From: Agrobacterium vitis
Lineage (GTDB): Bacteria > Pseudomonadota > Alphaproteobacteria > Rhizobiales > Rhizobiaceae
Direction of reading: 5' to 3'
DNA length: 64,000 nucleotides
NCBI RefSeq assembly: GCF_013337045.2
Contig: NZ_CP118259.1
Location: 2,294,001-2,358,000 of the forward strand
Numbering within the stretch: the first letter of the stretch is position 1; the number at the start of each line of letters is the position of its first letter. The position numbers and the translations under genes are program-made. Below, piece after piece: positions 17,602 through 26,289 of the stretch. Below the pieces are notes generated by a model that worked only from the letters and a program-made list of their open reading frames with translations, was not told the DNA's origin and ran no database searches.

Positions 17602-17644
17602 GCATTTCCAAACGAAAAACTGCTTCGCACTTTTCCTGGAATGC
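17602..17644. repeat. 43-bp hairpin repeat between choX and choW, copy 1
   Basis: GCATTTCCA and TGGAATGC bound a hairpin with core CGAAAAACTGCTTCGCA. The core matches the reverse complement of the repeat at 33017-33057 (CGAAAACCGCTTCACA). It fills part of the 306-bp gap, which otherwise holds no gene. A second dyad, CGTACCTTAAGTACG, follows at about 17656-17670. Confidence 0.65.
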
Positions 17645-17831
17645 TTGTACTCACGTACCTTAAGTACGCTCCGTTCCGGTTCTCGAAATCACCATTTTCG
17701 CCTGGCCAGCAGCAATTTTTGAACAGACTGTGAAAGATAGCGTCAGGGGCGAAACATTGCGCCCTGGCATCGCTATTCGTTATTCTCTTTTTTTACGCAT
17801 TTCCTGCAAATGCTCGAAAGGATGCGTTTCA

Positions 17832-18677
17832 GTGGATTGGCTGACTGATTTCAAAATTCCCATCGGCCCCACCGCCAAAGTCGTTGTCGACTGGCTGACG
17901 GCCAATGGAGCCTGGTTTTTCGACTGGCTCTCCCACCTCATTTCAAGCAGTATCGATGGCGTTCTGTTCGTGCTGCAATATCCCCACCCGCTGGTGACGG
18001 CACTTGCCATCAGCATTATCGCCTGGCTGCTACGCCGCTCCCTTCTCGTGGCGATCTTCACCTTTCTCGGCCTGGCGCTGATCATCAACCAGGGCTATTT
18101 CAAGGAAACCACCGAGACGCTGGCGCTGGTTCTGGCCTCCACCGCCGTCTGTATGGTGATCGGCGTGCCGCTCGGCATCCTGGCCGCGCGCCGGACATGG
18201 ATCTACGCGCTGATGCGCCCGGTCCTCGACCTGATGCAGACCATCCCGACCTTCGTCTATCTCATCCCGGCACTGATCCTGTTCGGGCTCGGCATGGTGC
18301 CCGGTCTGATCGCCACGGTTATCTTTGCCGTCCCCTCGCCCATCCGCCTCACCCGGCTTGGCATCGTCTCCACCCCTTCCTCCCTGGTGGAAGCGGCGGT
18401 TGCCTTCGGTGCCACACCGACCCAGGTGCTGCGTAAGGTGGAACTGCCCTATGCGCTGCCACAGATCATGGCGGGCCTGACCCAGACCATCATGCTGTCG
18501 CTGTCCATGGTGGTGATTGCCGCTCTGGTCGGCGCTGCCGGTCTCGGCGTTCCGGTGGTACGGGCGCTGAATACTGTCAATATCGCCAGAGGTTTCGAAG
18601 CGGGGCTCTGTATCGTCATCCTGGCAATCATTCTGGATCGGATGTTCCGCATTCCGTCGGCGGGAGATGACCAATGA
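17832..18677 (+). CDS. choW: Choline ABC transporter permease ChoW
   Basis: A 281-residue inner-membrane permease of the ProW/OpuAB type. About six helices are visible (PLVTALAISIIAWLLRRSLL, FTFLGLALIINQGYF, LALVLASTAVCMVIGVPLGI and others). The cytoplasmic coupling (EAA) loop is SSLVEAAVAFGATPTQVLRK. GTG at 17832 is chosen because AAGGA lies nine bases upstream and VDWLTDFKIPIG is the usual N-terminus; the frame upstream to 17730 is not family-like. The stop overlaps the choV start by four bases (ATGA). Confidence 0.93.
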   Translation: MDWLTDFKIPIGPTAKVVVDWLTANGAWFFDWLSHLISSSIDGVLFVLQYPHPLVTALAISIIAWLLRRSLLVAIFTFLGLALIINQGYFKETTETLALVLASTAVCMVIGVPLGILAARRTWIYALMRPVLDLMQTIPTFVYLIPALILFGLGMVPGLIATVIFAVPSPIRLTRLGIVSTPSSLVEAAVAFGATPTQVLRKVELPYALPQIMAGLTQTIMLSLSMVVIAALVGAAGLGVPVVRALNTVNIARGFEAGLCIVILAIILDRMFRIPSAGDDQ

Positions 18678-19717
18678 GCGATGCAGTCATCTTCGGAAAT
18701 GTCGATATCGTCTTCGGCGATCGGCCCCAAAAGGCGCTTGCCTTGGTCGATCAAGGCCGGACACGCGACGAGATCAACAAGGAAACCGGCCTGATCCTCG
18801 GCGTGGCCAATGCTTCGCTGACCTTGAAGGAAGGCGAAATCCTGGTGCTGATGGGCCTGTCCGGCTCTGGGAAATCGACGCTGCTGCGGGCCGTCAACGG
18901 GTTGGCGCCTGTGGTGCGCGGCTCGGTGTCGGTCAAGTCGCGCAATGGCTTTGTTGATCCCTACCAGGCCAGCCGCAAGGCGTTGCGCGACCTGCGCATG
19001 CACAGCGTCTCGATGGTGTTCCAGCAATTCGGCCTCCTACCCTGGCGCAGCGTTGCCGACAATATCGGCTTCGGGCTGGAATTGGCGGGCGTTGGCGAAA
19101 AGGAACGCCGGAAAATCGTTGCCGAGCAATTGGAACTGGTCAACCTGACGCAATGGGCCGACCGCAAGGTGGATGAATTATCCGGCGGCATGCAGCAGAG
19201 GGTTGGCCTGGCCCGCGCCTTTGCCACCGGAGCGCCGATTCTGTTGATGGACGAACCGTTCTCCGCGCTCGATCCGCTGATCCGCACACGCTTGCAGGAC
19301 GAACTGCTGGAATTCCAGCATCGACTGAAAAAGACCATCCTGTTTGTCAGCCACGATCTGGATGAGGCCTTCCGGATTGGCAACCGCATCGCCATCATGG
19401 AAAGTGGTAGGATCATCCAATGCGGCACGCCGCAGCAGATCGTCCAGAATCCGGCGGATCAATATGTCGCCGATTTCGTGCGCAACATGAACCCGATCAG
19501 CATGCTGACCGCGAGAGATGTCATGACCGCCGGCACCAGTCATACGCCGGGTCTCGGCGTCACCGCCACCGCCGCGCCGGAAACACCACTGATCGATATT
19601 CTCGACGCCATGGCCCGCCAGCCAGGGCTCGTCGGCGTGGTCGAGAATGGCACAGTGATCGGCGCGATCGGCGCGCAGGATGTGGTCTCGGCCCTGACCC
19701 GGCACCGCCAGACCTGA
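18674..19717 (+). CDS. choV: Choline ABC transporter ATP-binding protein ChoV
   Basis: A 347-residue ATPase of the ProV/OpuAA type that powers choline import with ChoX and ChoW. It has Walker A GLSGSGKST, Q-loop MVFQQFGLLPWRSV, signature LSGGMQQR, Walker B ILLMDEPFSALD and switch His LFVSHDLDEA. A C-terminal CBS-like region (about 265-345, LTARDVMTAG, IGAIGAQDVVSAL) may sense ionic strength as in ProV. It is translationally coupled to choW. The hairpin at 19776-19839 probably ends the operon. Confidence 0.95.
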   Translation: MSDAVIFGNVDIVFGDRPQKALALVDQGRTRDEINKETGLILGVANASLTLKEGEILVLMGLSGSGKSTLLRAVNGLAPVVRGSVSVKSRNGFVDPYQASRKALRDLRMHSVSMVFQQFGLLPWRSVADNIGFGLELAGVGEKERRKIVAEQLELVNLTQWADRKVDELSGGMQQRVGLARAFATGAPILLMDEPFSALDPLIRTRLQDELLEFQHRLKKTILFVSHDLDEAFRIGNRIAIMESGRIIQCGTPQQIVQNPADQYVADFVRNMNPISMLTARDVMTAGTSHTPGLGVTATAAPETPLIDILDAMARQPGLVGVVENGTVIGAIGAQDVVSALTRHRQT

Positions 19718-19775
19718 CGTAGAAGGCTGAAAACACAACGTTGTGCGTAGAAGGCGCAGAACGACACCATGAGCC

Positions 19776-19839
19776 AAGGGCCGCCACTTGCGGCATCATG
19801 CGTTTTATCAAACTCGTGATGCCCTGAGCTGCGGCCCTT
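19776..19839. repeat. Nested hairpin element after choV
   Basis: The outer stem is AAGGGCCGC / GCGGCCCTT. The inner stem is GGCATCA / TGATGCC around a TTTTATCAAA-containing loop. It may act as the terminator of choXWV, and its structured form suggests a dispersed element. Confidence 0.6.
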
Positions 19840-19932
19840 GACGCTTTCGCGTGAAGGACCACTGGGATATGGTCAAAGCTCCGTCCTGCCCCATAGCCAG
19901 CCCTCACCCAGCCGTAATCATGAGACCGCCCG

Positions 19933-20664
19933 ATGATCGACCGTCCCTCTCCCATCCGTCCAACTGACGACGAGGCGCGGCGCCAGGCGCGAACCCTGTT
20001 GCGCAGCGCCACCCATGTCCCCTTGGGCGTTCTCGATCCGCAATCCGGCGGGCCTTTCGTCAGCCGCGTTCTGATGGGCACCATGCCGGATGGAACGCTG
20101 ACTGTTCTGGTCTCGCGCCTCTCGGCTCATACCCGGGCGATGCTGGCCGATCCGCGCGTATCGCTGCTGGCCGGCGAACCCGGCAAGGGTGATCCTCTCG
20201 CTTATCCGCGCCTCAGCGTGCAGTGCCTGGCGAGCGCGGTGGACCCCGATAGCGACATCCATCAGGCAATGCGCCGCCGCTTTCTGGCCCGTCATCCCAA
20301 GGCCAGGCTCTATATCGATTTTCCGGATTTTTTGTTTTTTCAGCTCATGCCGCAGCGCGCCGCATTGAACGGCGGGTTCGGAAAAGCCTTCCTGCTGGAT
20401 GGAGAGGATTTGTTGATTCGAACAGAGCTTACGTTCGCCGACGGTAAAACCGAGGCCCAAACCATACAAGATTTAGGGTATAGACTTCTGCAAATCATAA
20501 AAAATCCCCCCTATCATACGGGGCAAAAGTCGAAGGGAAAAGTCACAATCTGCGGGTTGGATGCGTCGGGAATCGACTTTTTTTGGGGTAAAACGCTGTT
20601 TAGATGCGAATTTGAGCGTGAAATTGTGTCTTTGGACACACACCCTTCACTCCAAACTAATTAA
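19933..20664 (+). CDS. HugZ-like heme-utilisation / pyridoxamine-oxidase-fold protein
   Basis: A 243-residue protein with an N-terminal flavin-reductase-like split-barrel of the HugZ type (ARTLLRSATHVPLGVLDPQS, SRLSAHTRAMLADPRVSLL, the FGKAFLL segment). HugZ proteins bind heme and help release iron from it. The C-terminal part resembles the DUF2470 domain (VTICGLDASGIDFFWGKTLF) but lacks the MNxDH motif that usually opens it. The last 90 codons are AT-rich compared with the first part. The link to heme is inferred from the family and from the heme-type TonB receptor at 8-10 kb. The ribosome-binding site before ATG 19933 is weak. Confidence 0.75.
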   Translation: MIDRPSPIRPTDDEARRQARTLLRSATHVPLGVLDPQSGGPFVSRVLMGTMPDGTLTVLVSRLSAHTRAMLADPRVSLLAGEPGKGDPLAYPRLSVQCLASAVDPDSDIHQAMRRRFLARHPKARLYIDFPDFLFFQLMPQRAALNGGFGKAFLLDGEDLLIRTELTFADGKTEAQTIQDLGYRLLQIIKNPPYHTGQKSKGKVTICGLDASGIDFFWGKTLFRCEFEREIVSLDTHPSLQTN

Positions 20665-20683
20665 GATGAAACGATACCTTAAA

Positions 20684-20699
20684 TTTAGGCATATACAAT
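20684..20699. promoter_or_regulatory. NolR-type binding-site candidate
   Basis: TTTAGGCATATACAAT fits the pattern (A/T)TTAG-N9-A(T/A) reported for Sinorhizobium NolR. It lies about 100 bp upstream of the NolR-like gene, where autoregulation would be expected. The motif is short and degenerate. Confidence 0.35.
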
Positions 20700-20801
20700 C
20701 CTCCTCATATTGCTAGACTCAGGGTGTAGGGTTTCTTGTGGGATGCAACAACCAGGGCCTGCCATGTGTGCAGGCCAATCGCTTCAAAGGAAGAATGAGA
20801 G

Positions 20802-21119
20802 ATGAAAGCCAATGACTTGTCTGATCACTCGAATGCGGCTGCCGGCCTGCTCACGGCCATGGCCAATCCTAAGCGACTGATGATTCTCTGCAGCCTGGTT
20901 CAAGGTGAGGTGCCGGTCGGCGTCCTGGCCTCGCAGGTTGGCTTGAGCCAGTCAGCGCTGTCCCAGCACCTTTCCAAGCTTCGCGCCCAGAAGCTGGTCA
21001 AGACCCGCCGCGATGCCCAGACCATCTATTATTCCAGCACGTCGGATGCCGTCATGAAAGTGCTCGGCACGCTCGAGGATATATTCTGCCATCAGGAAAG
21101 CAGCAGAAACGCTGCCTGA
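20802..21119 (+). CDS. ArsR-family transcriptional regulator, NolR-like
   Basis: A 105-residue winged-helix regulator. AAGLLTAMANPKRLMILCSL opens the ArsR fold. LASQVGLSQSALSQHLSKLR is the recognition helix-turn-helix. VKTRRDAQTIYYSS is the wing. The SQSALSQHLxKLR and TRRDxQTIYY segments strongly recall rhizobial NolR. No Cys-rich metal site is visible apart from CSL and FCH, so a metal-sensor role is unlikely. GGAAGAATGAGAG precedes the ATG. The gene is monocistronic. Confidence 0.85.
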   Translation: MKANDLSDHSNAAAGLLTAMANPKRLMILCSLVQGEVPVGVLASQVGLSQSALSQHLSKLRAQKLVKTRRDAQTIYYSSTSDAVMKVLGTLEDIFCHQESSRNAA

Positions 21120-21155
21120 ATGATAACGCTGACATAACAGCTTGATCTGAAATAA

Positions 21156-21188
21156 AGGCGGCTTGGTGTTAAAACACACCGGCCGCCT
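21156..21188 (+). terminator. Stem-loop after the NolR-like gene
   Basis: AGGCGGC / GCCGCCT enclose an inner GGTGTT / AACACACC stem with one bulge. No T-tract follows, so termination is plausible rather than certain. Confidence 0.5.
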
Positions 21189-21979
21189 AGATCACTACCG
21201 CCTGAATTGCGGGAAGCGGGACAGCAGCCAGCGCGAACCTGCATTAATGGCTATTCCTGACAGCAAGCTGAACAGGCAATGCGCTTGATAAAATTTCAGA
21301 TTTCTAAAATCCGTTGGCGGCCTATATTGTGGCGCTCATCCGATGACGCAAGCAAGCCTGCCCGGCCAGCAGATGACAGACCCCGAACCACCAATGCAGT
21401 TCGGAGCCCGCTCTCTTCATAAAAGCGTCTATTCCCACTCCTGTAACCTTCAAATCCCTTGGGATTTAAAGAGTTACGCAACAGTGGCCGCCGGTCGATC
21501 GATGCTGTCGAACTGCCCTTCGATCCTGCATCTGATCATGCTGGCATATACCCATGACGAGCTTGCGCCGACCTTGCCCGCTGAACGTGCAACCCTTGAT
21601 GCATCCGTATATTGCGTTTTCTCAAATGGAGAAAAACGCTGCGCCGTCATCGCGTTTCAACTCCATTCTCTCCTTATGCCCATTCTGGTTTGAGGAGAAC
21701 ATTGTGCATCAGGAGAAACACTGGTTTCGCTGATTATTCCGGATAGCCGCACTCTGGCCGCTTGACGGCACAAGGCCGGCTGCTACTTTGACCGCGCGGT
21801 AAATTTATGCGGAGCGGCCAGCCTACAAGGACGGCTGATTTGCCAGTTACAGCGCCATATGTCCATGACACTGCGGCATGATCTTCAATGTGTGAAGACG
21901 CGAGCCCGCAGCCGATTGAACGACCGGATATGGCCCCGAAACCACTGACAGGGCCCGAGGAAGGGCCATGGAGAGTATC
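21189..21979. other. Intergenic region, no gene recognised
   Basis: About 790 bp. A 116-codon frame at 21343-21693 has no ribosome-binding site, domain or family resemblance and is probably spurious. The end of the region serves as promoter/leader for the aminotransferase. Confidence 0.45.
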
Positions 21980-23305
21980 ATGTCCAATCGCACCAATATT
22001 CCTAACGACCTGCGCGCCTTCTGGATGCCGTTTACCGCCAACCGCCAATACAAGCAGGAGCCGCGCCTGTTCGTCGGCGCCAAGGACATGTATTACACCA
22101 CCCATGATGGCCGTCAGGTTCTGGATGGCACGGCGGGCCTGTGGTGCGTCAATGCCGGCCATTGCCGCCCGCTGATCACCGAGGCGATCCGCCAGCAGGC
22201 GGGCGAACTGGATTACGCCCCCGCCTTCCAGCTTGGCCATCCCAAGGCCTTTGAGCTGGCCAACCGCCTGGTGGATATCGCCCCTGCCGGCATGGAGCAT
22301 GTGCTTTACACCAATTCCGGCTCTGAATCGGTCGAGACCGCGCTGAAGGTGGCGCTGGCCTATCACCGCGTCAAAGGCAATGGCTCGCGCTTCCGCCTGA
22401 TCGGCCGCGAGCGCGGCTATCACGGCGTCAATTTCGGCGGCATTTCGGTCGGCGGCATCGTCTCCAACCGTAAGATGTTTGGCACACTTTTGACCGGCGT
22501 CGACCACATGCCCCACACCCATCTGCCGGAAAAGAACGCCTTCACCAAGGGCCAGCCGGAGCATGGCGGCGATCTCGCAGCCGAGCTGGAGCGCATCGTT
22601 ACCCTGCATGACGCTTCCACGGTCGCTGCCGTCATCGTCGAGCCGGTCGCAGGCTCCACCGGGGTGCTGATCCCGCCGAAGGGCTATCTGCAAAAGCTGC
22701 GCGACATCTGCACCAAGCACGGCATTCTGCTGATTTTCGATGAAGTCATCACCGGCTATGGCCGTCTCGGCGCGCCTTTTGCCGCCCAGTATTTCGATGT
22801 GACGCCTGACATCATCGTCACCGCCAAGGGCCTGACCAACGGCGTCATCCCGATGGGCGCGGTGTTCGTGACATCAGAAATCCACGATGCCTTCATGTCC
22901 GGCCCGGAACACATGATCGAGTTCTTCCACGGCTATACCTATTCCGGCAACCCGATTGCCTCAGCCGCCGCCCTCGGCACGCTCGATACCTACCGGGACG
23001 AAGGCCTGCTGACCCGCGCCAGCGAGCTTGCCCCCTATTGGGAAGAGCAGTTGCACAGCCTGGCCGATTGCCCCAATGTCATCGATATCAGAAATATCGG
23101 CCTGATCGGCGCCGTGGAGCTGAAACCCATCGACGGCGAACCCACCAAACGCGCCTTCAACGCCTTCCTGAAGGCCTATGAAGACGGATTGCTGATCCGC
23201 ACCACCGGCGACATCATCGCGCTGTCACCCCCGCTGATCATTTCCAAGGCCGAAATCGACCAGCTGTTTGACAAGCTACGCAAGGTGCTGATGAGCAATA
23301 TCTGA
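21980..23305 (+). CDS. Class III omega-aminotransferase (beta-alanine--pyruvate type)
   Basis: A 441-residue PLP-dependent transaminase of class III, probably omega-amino acid:pyruvate aminotransferase. FWMPFTANRQYKQEPRLFVG at the N-terminus is characteristic of that subgroup. YTNSGSESVETALKVALAYH binds the cofactor phosphate. IFDEVITGYGR holds the PLP-ring Asp, and TAKGLTNG the Schiff-base Lys. GGAGA five bases before the ATG at 21980 favours it over ATG 21968. A good terminator follows. The physiological substrate (beta-alanine, taurine, a polyamine or other) is not determined. Confidence 0.9.
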   Translation: MSNRTNIPNDLRAFWMPFTANRQYKQEPRLFVGAKDMYYTTHDGRQVLDGTAGLWCVNAGHCRPLITEAIRQQAGELDYAPAFQLGHPKAFELANRLVDIAPAGMEHVLYTNSGSESVETALKVALAYHRVKGNGSRFRLIGRERGYHGVNFGGISVGGIVSNRKMFGTLLTGVDHMPHTHLPEKNAFTKGQPEHGGDLAAELERIVTLHDASTVAAVIVEPVAGSTGVLIPPKGYLQKLRDICTKHGILLIFDEVITGYGRLGAPFAAQYFDVTPDIIVTAKGLTNGVIPMGAVFVTSEIHDAFMSGPEHMIEFFHGYTYSGNPIASAAALGTLDTYRDEGLLTRASELAPYWEEQLHSLADCPNVIDIRNIGLIGAVELKPIDGEPTKRAFNAFLKAYEDGLLIRTTGDIIALSPPLIISKAEIDQLFDKLRKVLMSNI

Positions 23306-23339
23306 CCATTGATCGTCGTAACACCAAAGCCGCTTCATT

Positions 23340-23363
23340 GGGCCGCATAACGCGGCCCTTTTT
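23340..23363 (+). terminator. Rho-independent terminator of the aminotransferase gene
   Basis: GGGCCGC and GCGGCCC form a 7-bp stem with loop ATAAC followed by TTTTT. Confidence 0.85.
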
Positions 23364-23479
23364 CATGGCCGATTTTTTGATTATGCAGTAGAAACCAGCC
23401 GGGGGAAACAGCAACCCAAGATATGCCGCCACAGAACAAGCCATCGCAGAATGGTGCGGCGAAACCCAAGGAGATAACC

Positions 23480-24586
23480 ATGAAACTTCATCTTTTGGCC
23501 AGCGCTGCGCTAGCCGCGCTTCTCGCCGCTGCCCCCGCAGCCCATGCCGATATTACCATTGGTCTGATGGCGCCGCTGACCGGGCCGTTGGCGGCCATTG
23601 GTGCGCAGATCAAGAACGGCACGGAAACAGCGATTGCCGATATCAATGCCAAGGGTGGCATCAAGGGCGAAAAGCTGGTGCTGAAGACCGCCGACGATGC
23701 GGGCGAGCCGAAGCAAGGCGTGTCCGCCGCAAACCAGCTGGTCGGTGAAGGTGTGCGTTTCGTGGTTGGCCCGGTGACGTCAGGCGTCGCCGTTCCGGCC
23801 TCCGACGTGCTGGCGGAAAACGGCGCGCTGATGGTCACTCCGACCGCCACGGCCCCAAGCCTGACCAAGCGCGGCTTGCCGACTGTGCTGCGCACCTGCG
23901 GTCGTGATGATCAGCAGGCCGATGTGGCGGCCAAATATGTGCTGGCCCATTTCAAGGACAAGAAGATCGCCATCCTCAATGACAAGGGTCAGTATGGCAA
24001 GGGTCTGGCGGATGCCTTCAAGGCCGCGCTGAACGCCGATGGTGTCAAGGAAGTGTTCAACGATTCGCTGACCGCAGGCGAAAAAGATTTCAGCGCGCTC
24101 GTCACCCGGTTGAAGTCGGCCAATGTCGAAGTGCTGTATTTTGGCGGCTATCATCCCGAAGCAGGCCTACTGGTGCGCCAGATGCAGGATGCCGGGCTGA
24201 AAGCCGTGGTGGTGGCGGGCGATGGCCTGTCCAACAGCGAATATACCACTGTCGGCGGTGACGCCGCCAATGGCACGCTGTTCACCAATGCCGCCGACGC
24301 GCTGAAAAACCCGGATTCCAAGGTTGCAGCCGATTCGTTGACCGCCAAGGGCATTCCGGCGGAAGCCTTCACGCTCAACGCCTACGCCGCCGTGCAGGTC
24401 ATTGCCGCTGGCATCGAAAAGGTCGGCAGCGCCGAGGATGCCGAAGCTATCGCCACCGCGATCAAGTCCGGCGAACCGATCCCGACCGCCATCGGCAAGC
24501 TGACCTATGGCGAAACCGGCGACCTCACCTCGCAGAGCTTCTCCATGTACAAATGGGAAGGCGGCAAGACCGTCGCCGCTGAGTAA
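23480..24586 (+). CDS. Branched-chain-amino-acid-type ABC substrate-binding protein
   Basis: A 368-residue periplasmic binding protein of the LivK/Peripla_BP_6 family. The signal peptide ends at AAPAAHA. The mature protein starts [20 protein letters not shown], and [20 protein letters not shown] and [18 protein letters not shown] follow as in LivK. A textbook AAGGAGATAACC precedes ATG 23480. No LivHMGF membrane or ATPase genes are adjacent, so it must share a transporter encoded elsewhere. The ligand is probably leucine/isoleucine/valine or another hydrophobic amino acid. A hairpin follows the stop. Confidence 0.93.
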   Translation: MKLHLLASAALAALLAAAPAAHADITIGLMAPLTGPLAAIGAQIKNGTETAIADINAKGGIKGEKLVLKTADDAGEPKQGVSAANQLVGEGVRFVVGPVTSGVAVPASDVLAENGALMVTPTATAPSLTKRGLPTVLRTCGRDDQQADVAAKYVLAHFKDKKIAILNDKGQYGKGLADAFKAALNADGVKEVFNDSLTAGEKDFSALVTRLKSANVEVLYFGGYHPEAGLLVRQMQDAGLKAVVVAGDGLSNSEYTTVGGDAANGTLFTNAADALKNPDSKVAADSLTAKGIPAEAFTLNAYAAVQVIAAGIEKVGSAEDAEAIATAIKSGEPIPTAIGKLTYGETGDLTSQSFSMYKWEGGKTVAAE

Positions 24587-24598
24587 TTCAGCCATGAC

Positions 24599-24630
24599 AT
24601 GAGACGCGGGTGTTATCATCCGCGTCTCAT
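24599..24630 (+). terminator. Hairpin after the LivK-like gene
   Basis: ATGAGACGCGG and CCGCGTCTCAT form an 11-bp perfect stem with a 10-base loop. No T-run follows. Confidence 0.65.
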
Positions 24631-24741
24631 GCCGTTTATGTGCCATGAAGAGCGGGTAAATTTCTCTCCATATTTTCGTTACATGGAGCATCGTATAGAA
24701 AGCCGGAAAGAACGCCACGCCCACTTAAGAGAGACACGCCC

Positions 24742-25611
24742 ATGCCCACACTGACTGAGATCGGCAATGACCAGCTTACCGTGCAGATCTCCTCGCTTGG
24801 CGCGGAGATGCAGTCCCTTCGCACGCAAGACGGCAAGGCCCTGCTATGGCATGGCGATGCGGCCTATTGGGGCGGGCGTTCGCCCATTCTGTTTCCGATT
24901 GTCGGCAAGGCCAAAGACGATACGTTGCTGATCGATGGCAAGCCCTATTCCATGGCTCAGCACGGCATTGCCCGACGCCGCGAGTTTACGCTGCTGGAAG
25001 CCGGAGCCGATGTCTGTCGCCACGAACTGACCGCCAATGACGAGACCAAAGCGGCCTATCCCTTCGATTTTTCGCTGGTGCTGGAACACCGGCTGCATGG
25101 TGCGGGTCTGACGGTGTCCGCCACGGTTACCAATCGCGGTGATACCCCCATGCCCTATGGCCTCGGCTTCCATCCGGCTTTTCTCTGGCCCTTGCCGGGG
25201 GCAGAGGGCAAGCCACACACGATCACGCTGGACAATGGTGCCGAGCCAGCCCTGTTGCGGTTGGGTGGCGGCTTGCTGGCCGAAGAAGCCCGCCCCTCAC
25301 CCTTCCATGGCGGACGGCTGGTGCTGGACAAGAGCCAGTTCGAGGAAGACGCGATGATCTTTCCCGAAGGTACCGGAACGGGGCTAACCTATCACGCCGA
25401 AGATGCGGCCAGCCTGCATTTCCGCTTTGAAAATCTGCCCAATCTGGCACTCTGGCAAAAACCCGGCGCACCCTTCATCTGCATTGAGCCCTGGCACGGC
25501 ATGGCCGCTCGCCATGGCAAGAGCAGCGAATTGATGGAACGCCCCTATACCGTCACACTCGCCCCCGGCGACAGCACCCGCCACGGCTTTACCGTGACCG
25601 TCGAAGCGTGA
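24742..25611 (+). CDS. Aldose 1-epimerase family protein
   Basis: A 289-residue galactose-mutarotase-like beta-sandwich enzyme, closer to the LacX-type group than to GalM. Visible elements are VQISSLGAEMQSLRTQDGKA, SPILFPIVGKAKDD, the His-containing MAQHGIARRREF and GLGFHPAFLWPLPGA, and the C-terminal FICIEPWHGMA with the conserved catalytic Glu. GAGAG precedes the ATG. The stop overlaps the GTG of the following kinase-like gene. The sugar substrate is not known. Confidence 0.9.
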   Translation: MPTLTEIGNDQLTVQISSLGAEMQSLRTQDGKALLWHGDAAYWGGRSPILFPIVGKAKDDTLLIDGKPYSMAQHGIARRREFTLLEAGADVCRHELTANDETKAAYPFDFSLVLEHRLHGAGLTVSATVTNRGDTPMPYGLGFHPAFLWPLPGAEGKPHTITLDNGAEPALLRLGGGLLAEEARPSPFHGGRLVLDKSQFEEDAMIFPEGTGTGLTYHAEDAASLHFRFENLPNLALWQKPGAPFICIEPWHGMAARHGKSSELMERPYTVTLAPGDSTRHGFTVTVEA

Positions 25612-26270
25612 GGCCGGATACAGAGCGGGAGATCGGCTCTGCGGGACAGATCCTGATCCTGAACGGGGCGCCGCGTTGCGGTAAATCCAGCATCGCAAAG
25701 GTGGTGCTGGACAGCTTTCCGGGCCTTTGGGTCAATCTTGGCGTTGATGCACAGATGGCCACGATCAGCGAAAGGCACAGGCCCGGCATCGGCTTGCGGC
25801 CCGGCGGCGAGCACCCGGAAAAAGAAGCGGTCGTGCAGCAGCTCTACGGCGCCCTGCATGAAACGATTGCCGCCCATAGCCGGCTGGGGATCAATGTGGT
25901 TGTCGATGCGGGCTACCACGAGGCCTATTCGCGGCCACTCCATATTCTCGATGATTGCGCCAGACGGCTGGCTGGTCTGCCGGTGCTGTTCATCGGTGTC
26001 CGTTGCTCGCTTTCCACCATCATGGCCCGCCGGGCCGCCTCTCCAACCAATGGCGCGATCGCCTATCTTCAGGGCTCAACAAACGATCCGGTTCCGGAAC
26101 CTGTACAGCGCTGGCAAATGGCTGTGCATGAACACGGCCCCTATGATCTGGACATCGATACAACCGACAAGACACCGGAAGAGTGTGCTAGAGAGATTCT
26201 GACATTGCTGGCTAAGGATCGACCAAGCCCCAGCTTTTTCGAGCGGCGTTTGACGCTCATCCAGACCTGA
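25608..26270 (+). CDS. CPT-like (chloramphenicol phosphotransferase family) P-loop kinase
   Basis: A 220-residue P-loop kinase of the chloramphenicol phosphotransferase-like family. Walker A is [24 protein letters not shown] follows, as in [15 protein letters not shown] and [17 protein letters not shown] complete the core. Members may phosphorylate small hydroxylated compounds; resistance activity cannot be assumed. Its GTG overlaps the stop of the epimerase gene, and the adenine deaminase gene follows 19 bases later, so the three may be co-transcribed. Confidence 0.8.
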   Translation: MRPDTEREIGSAGQILILNGAPRCGKSSIAKVVLDSFPGLWVNLGVDAQMATISERHRPGIGLRPGGEHPEKEAVVQQLYGALHETIAAHSRLGINVVVDAGYHEAYSRPLHILDDCARRLAGLPVLFIGVRCSLSTIMARRAASPTNGAIAYLQGSTNDPVPEPVQRWQMAVHEHGPYDLDIDTTDKTPEECAREILTLLAKDRPSPSFFERRLTLIQT

Positions 26271-26289
26271 GACCGAAGGAGCCACATCC

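Noticed and set aside
21343..21693. A 116-codon plus-strand frame
   Set aside because: No ribosome-binding site, no domain and codon use unlike neighbouring genes; likely chance.
23380..23391. ATTATGCAGTAG, matching the end of the bipartite repeat at 43112-43218
   Set aside because: Twelve bases alone, with no palindromic partner nearby, is too little to call a repeat remnant.
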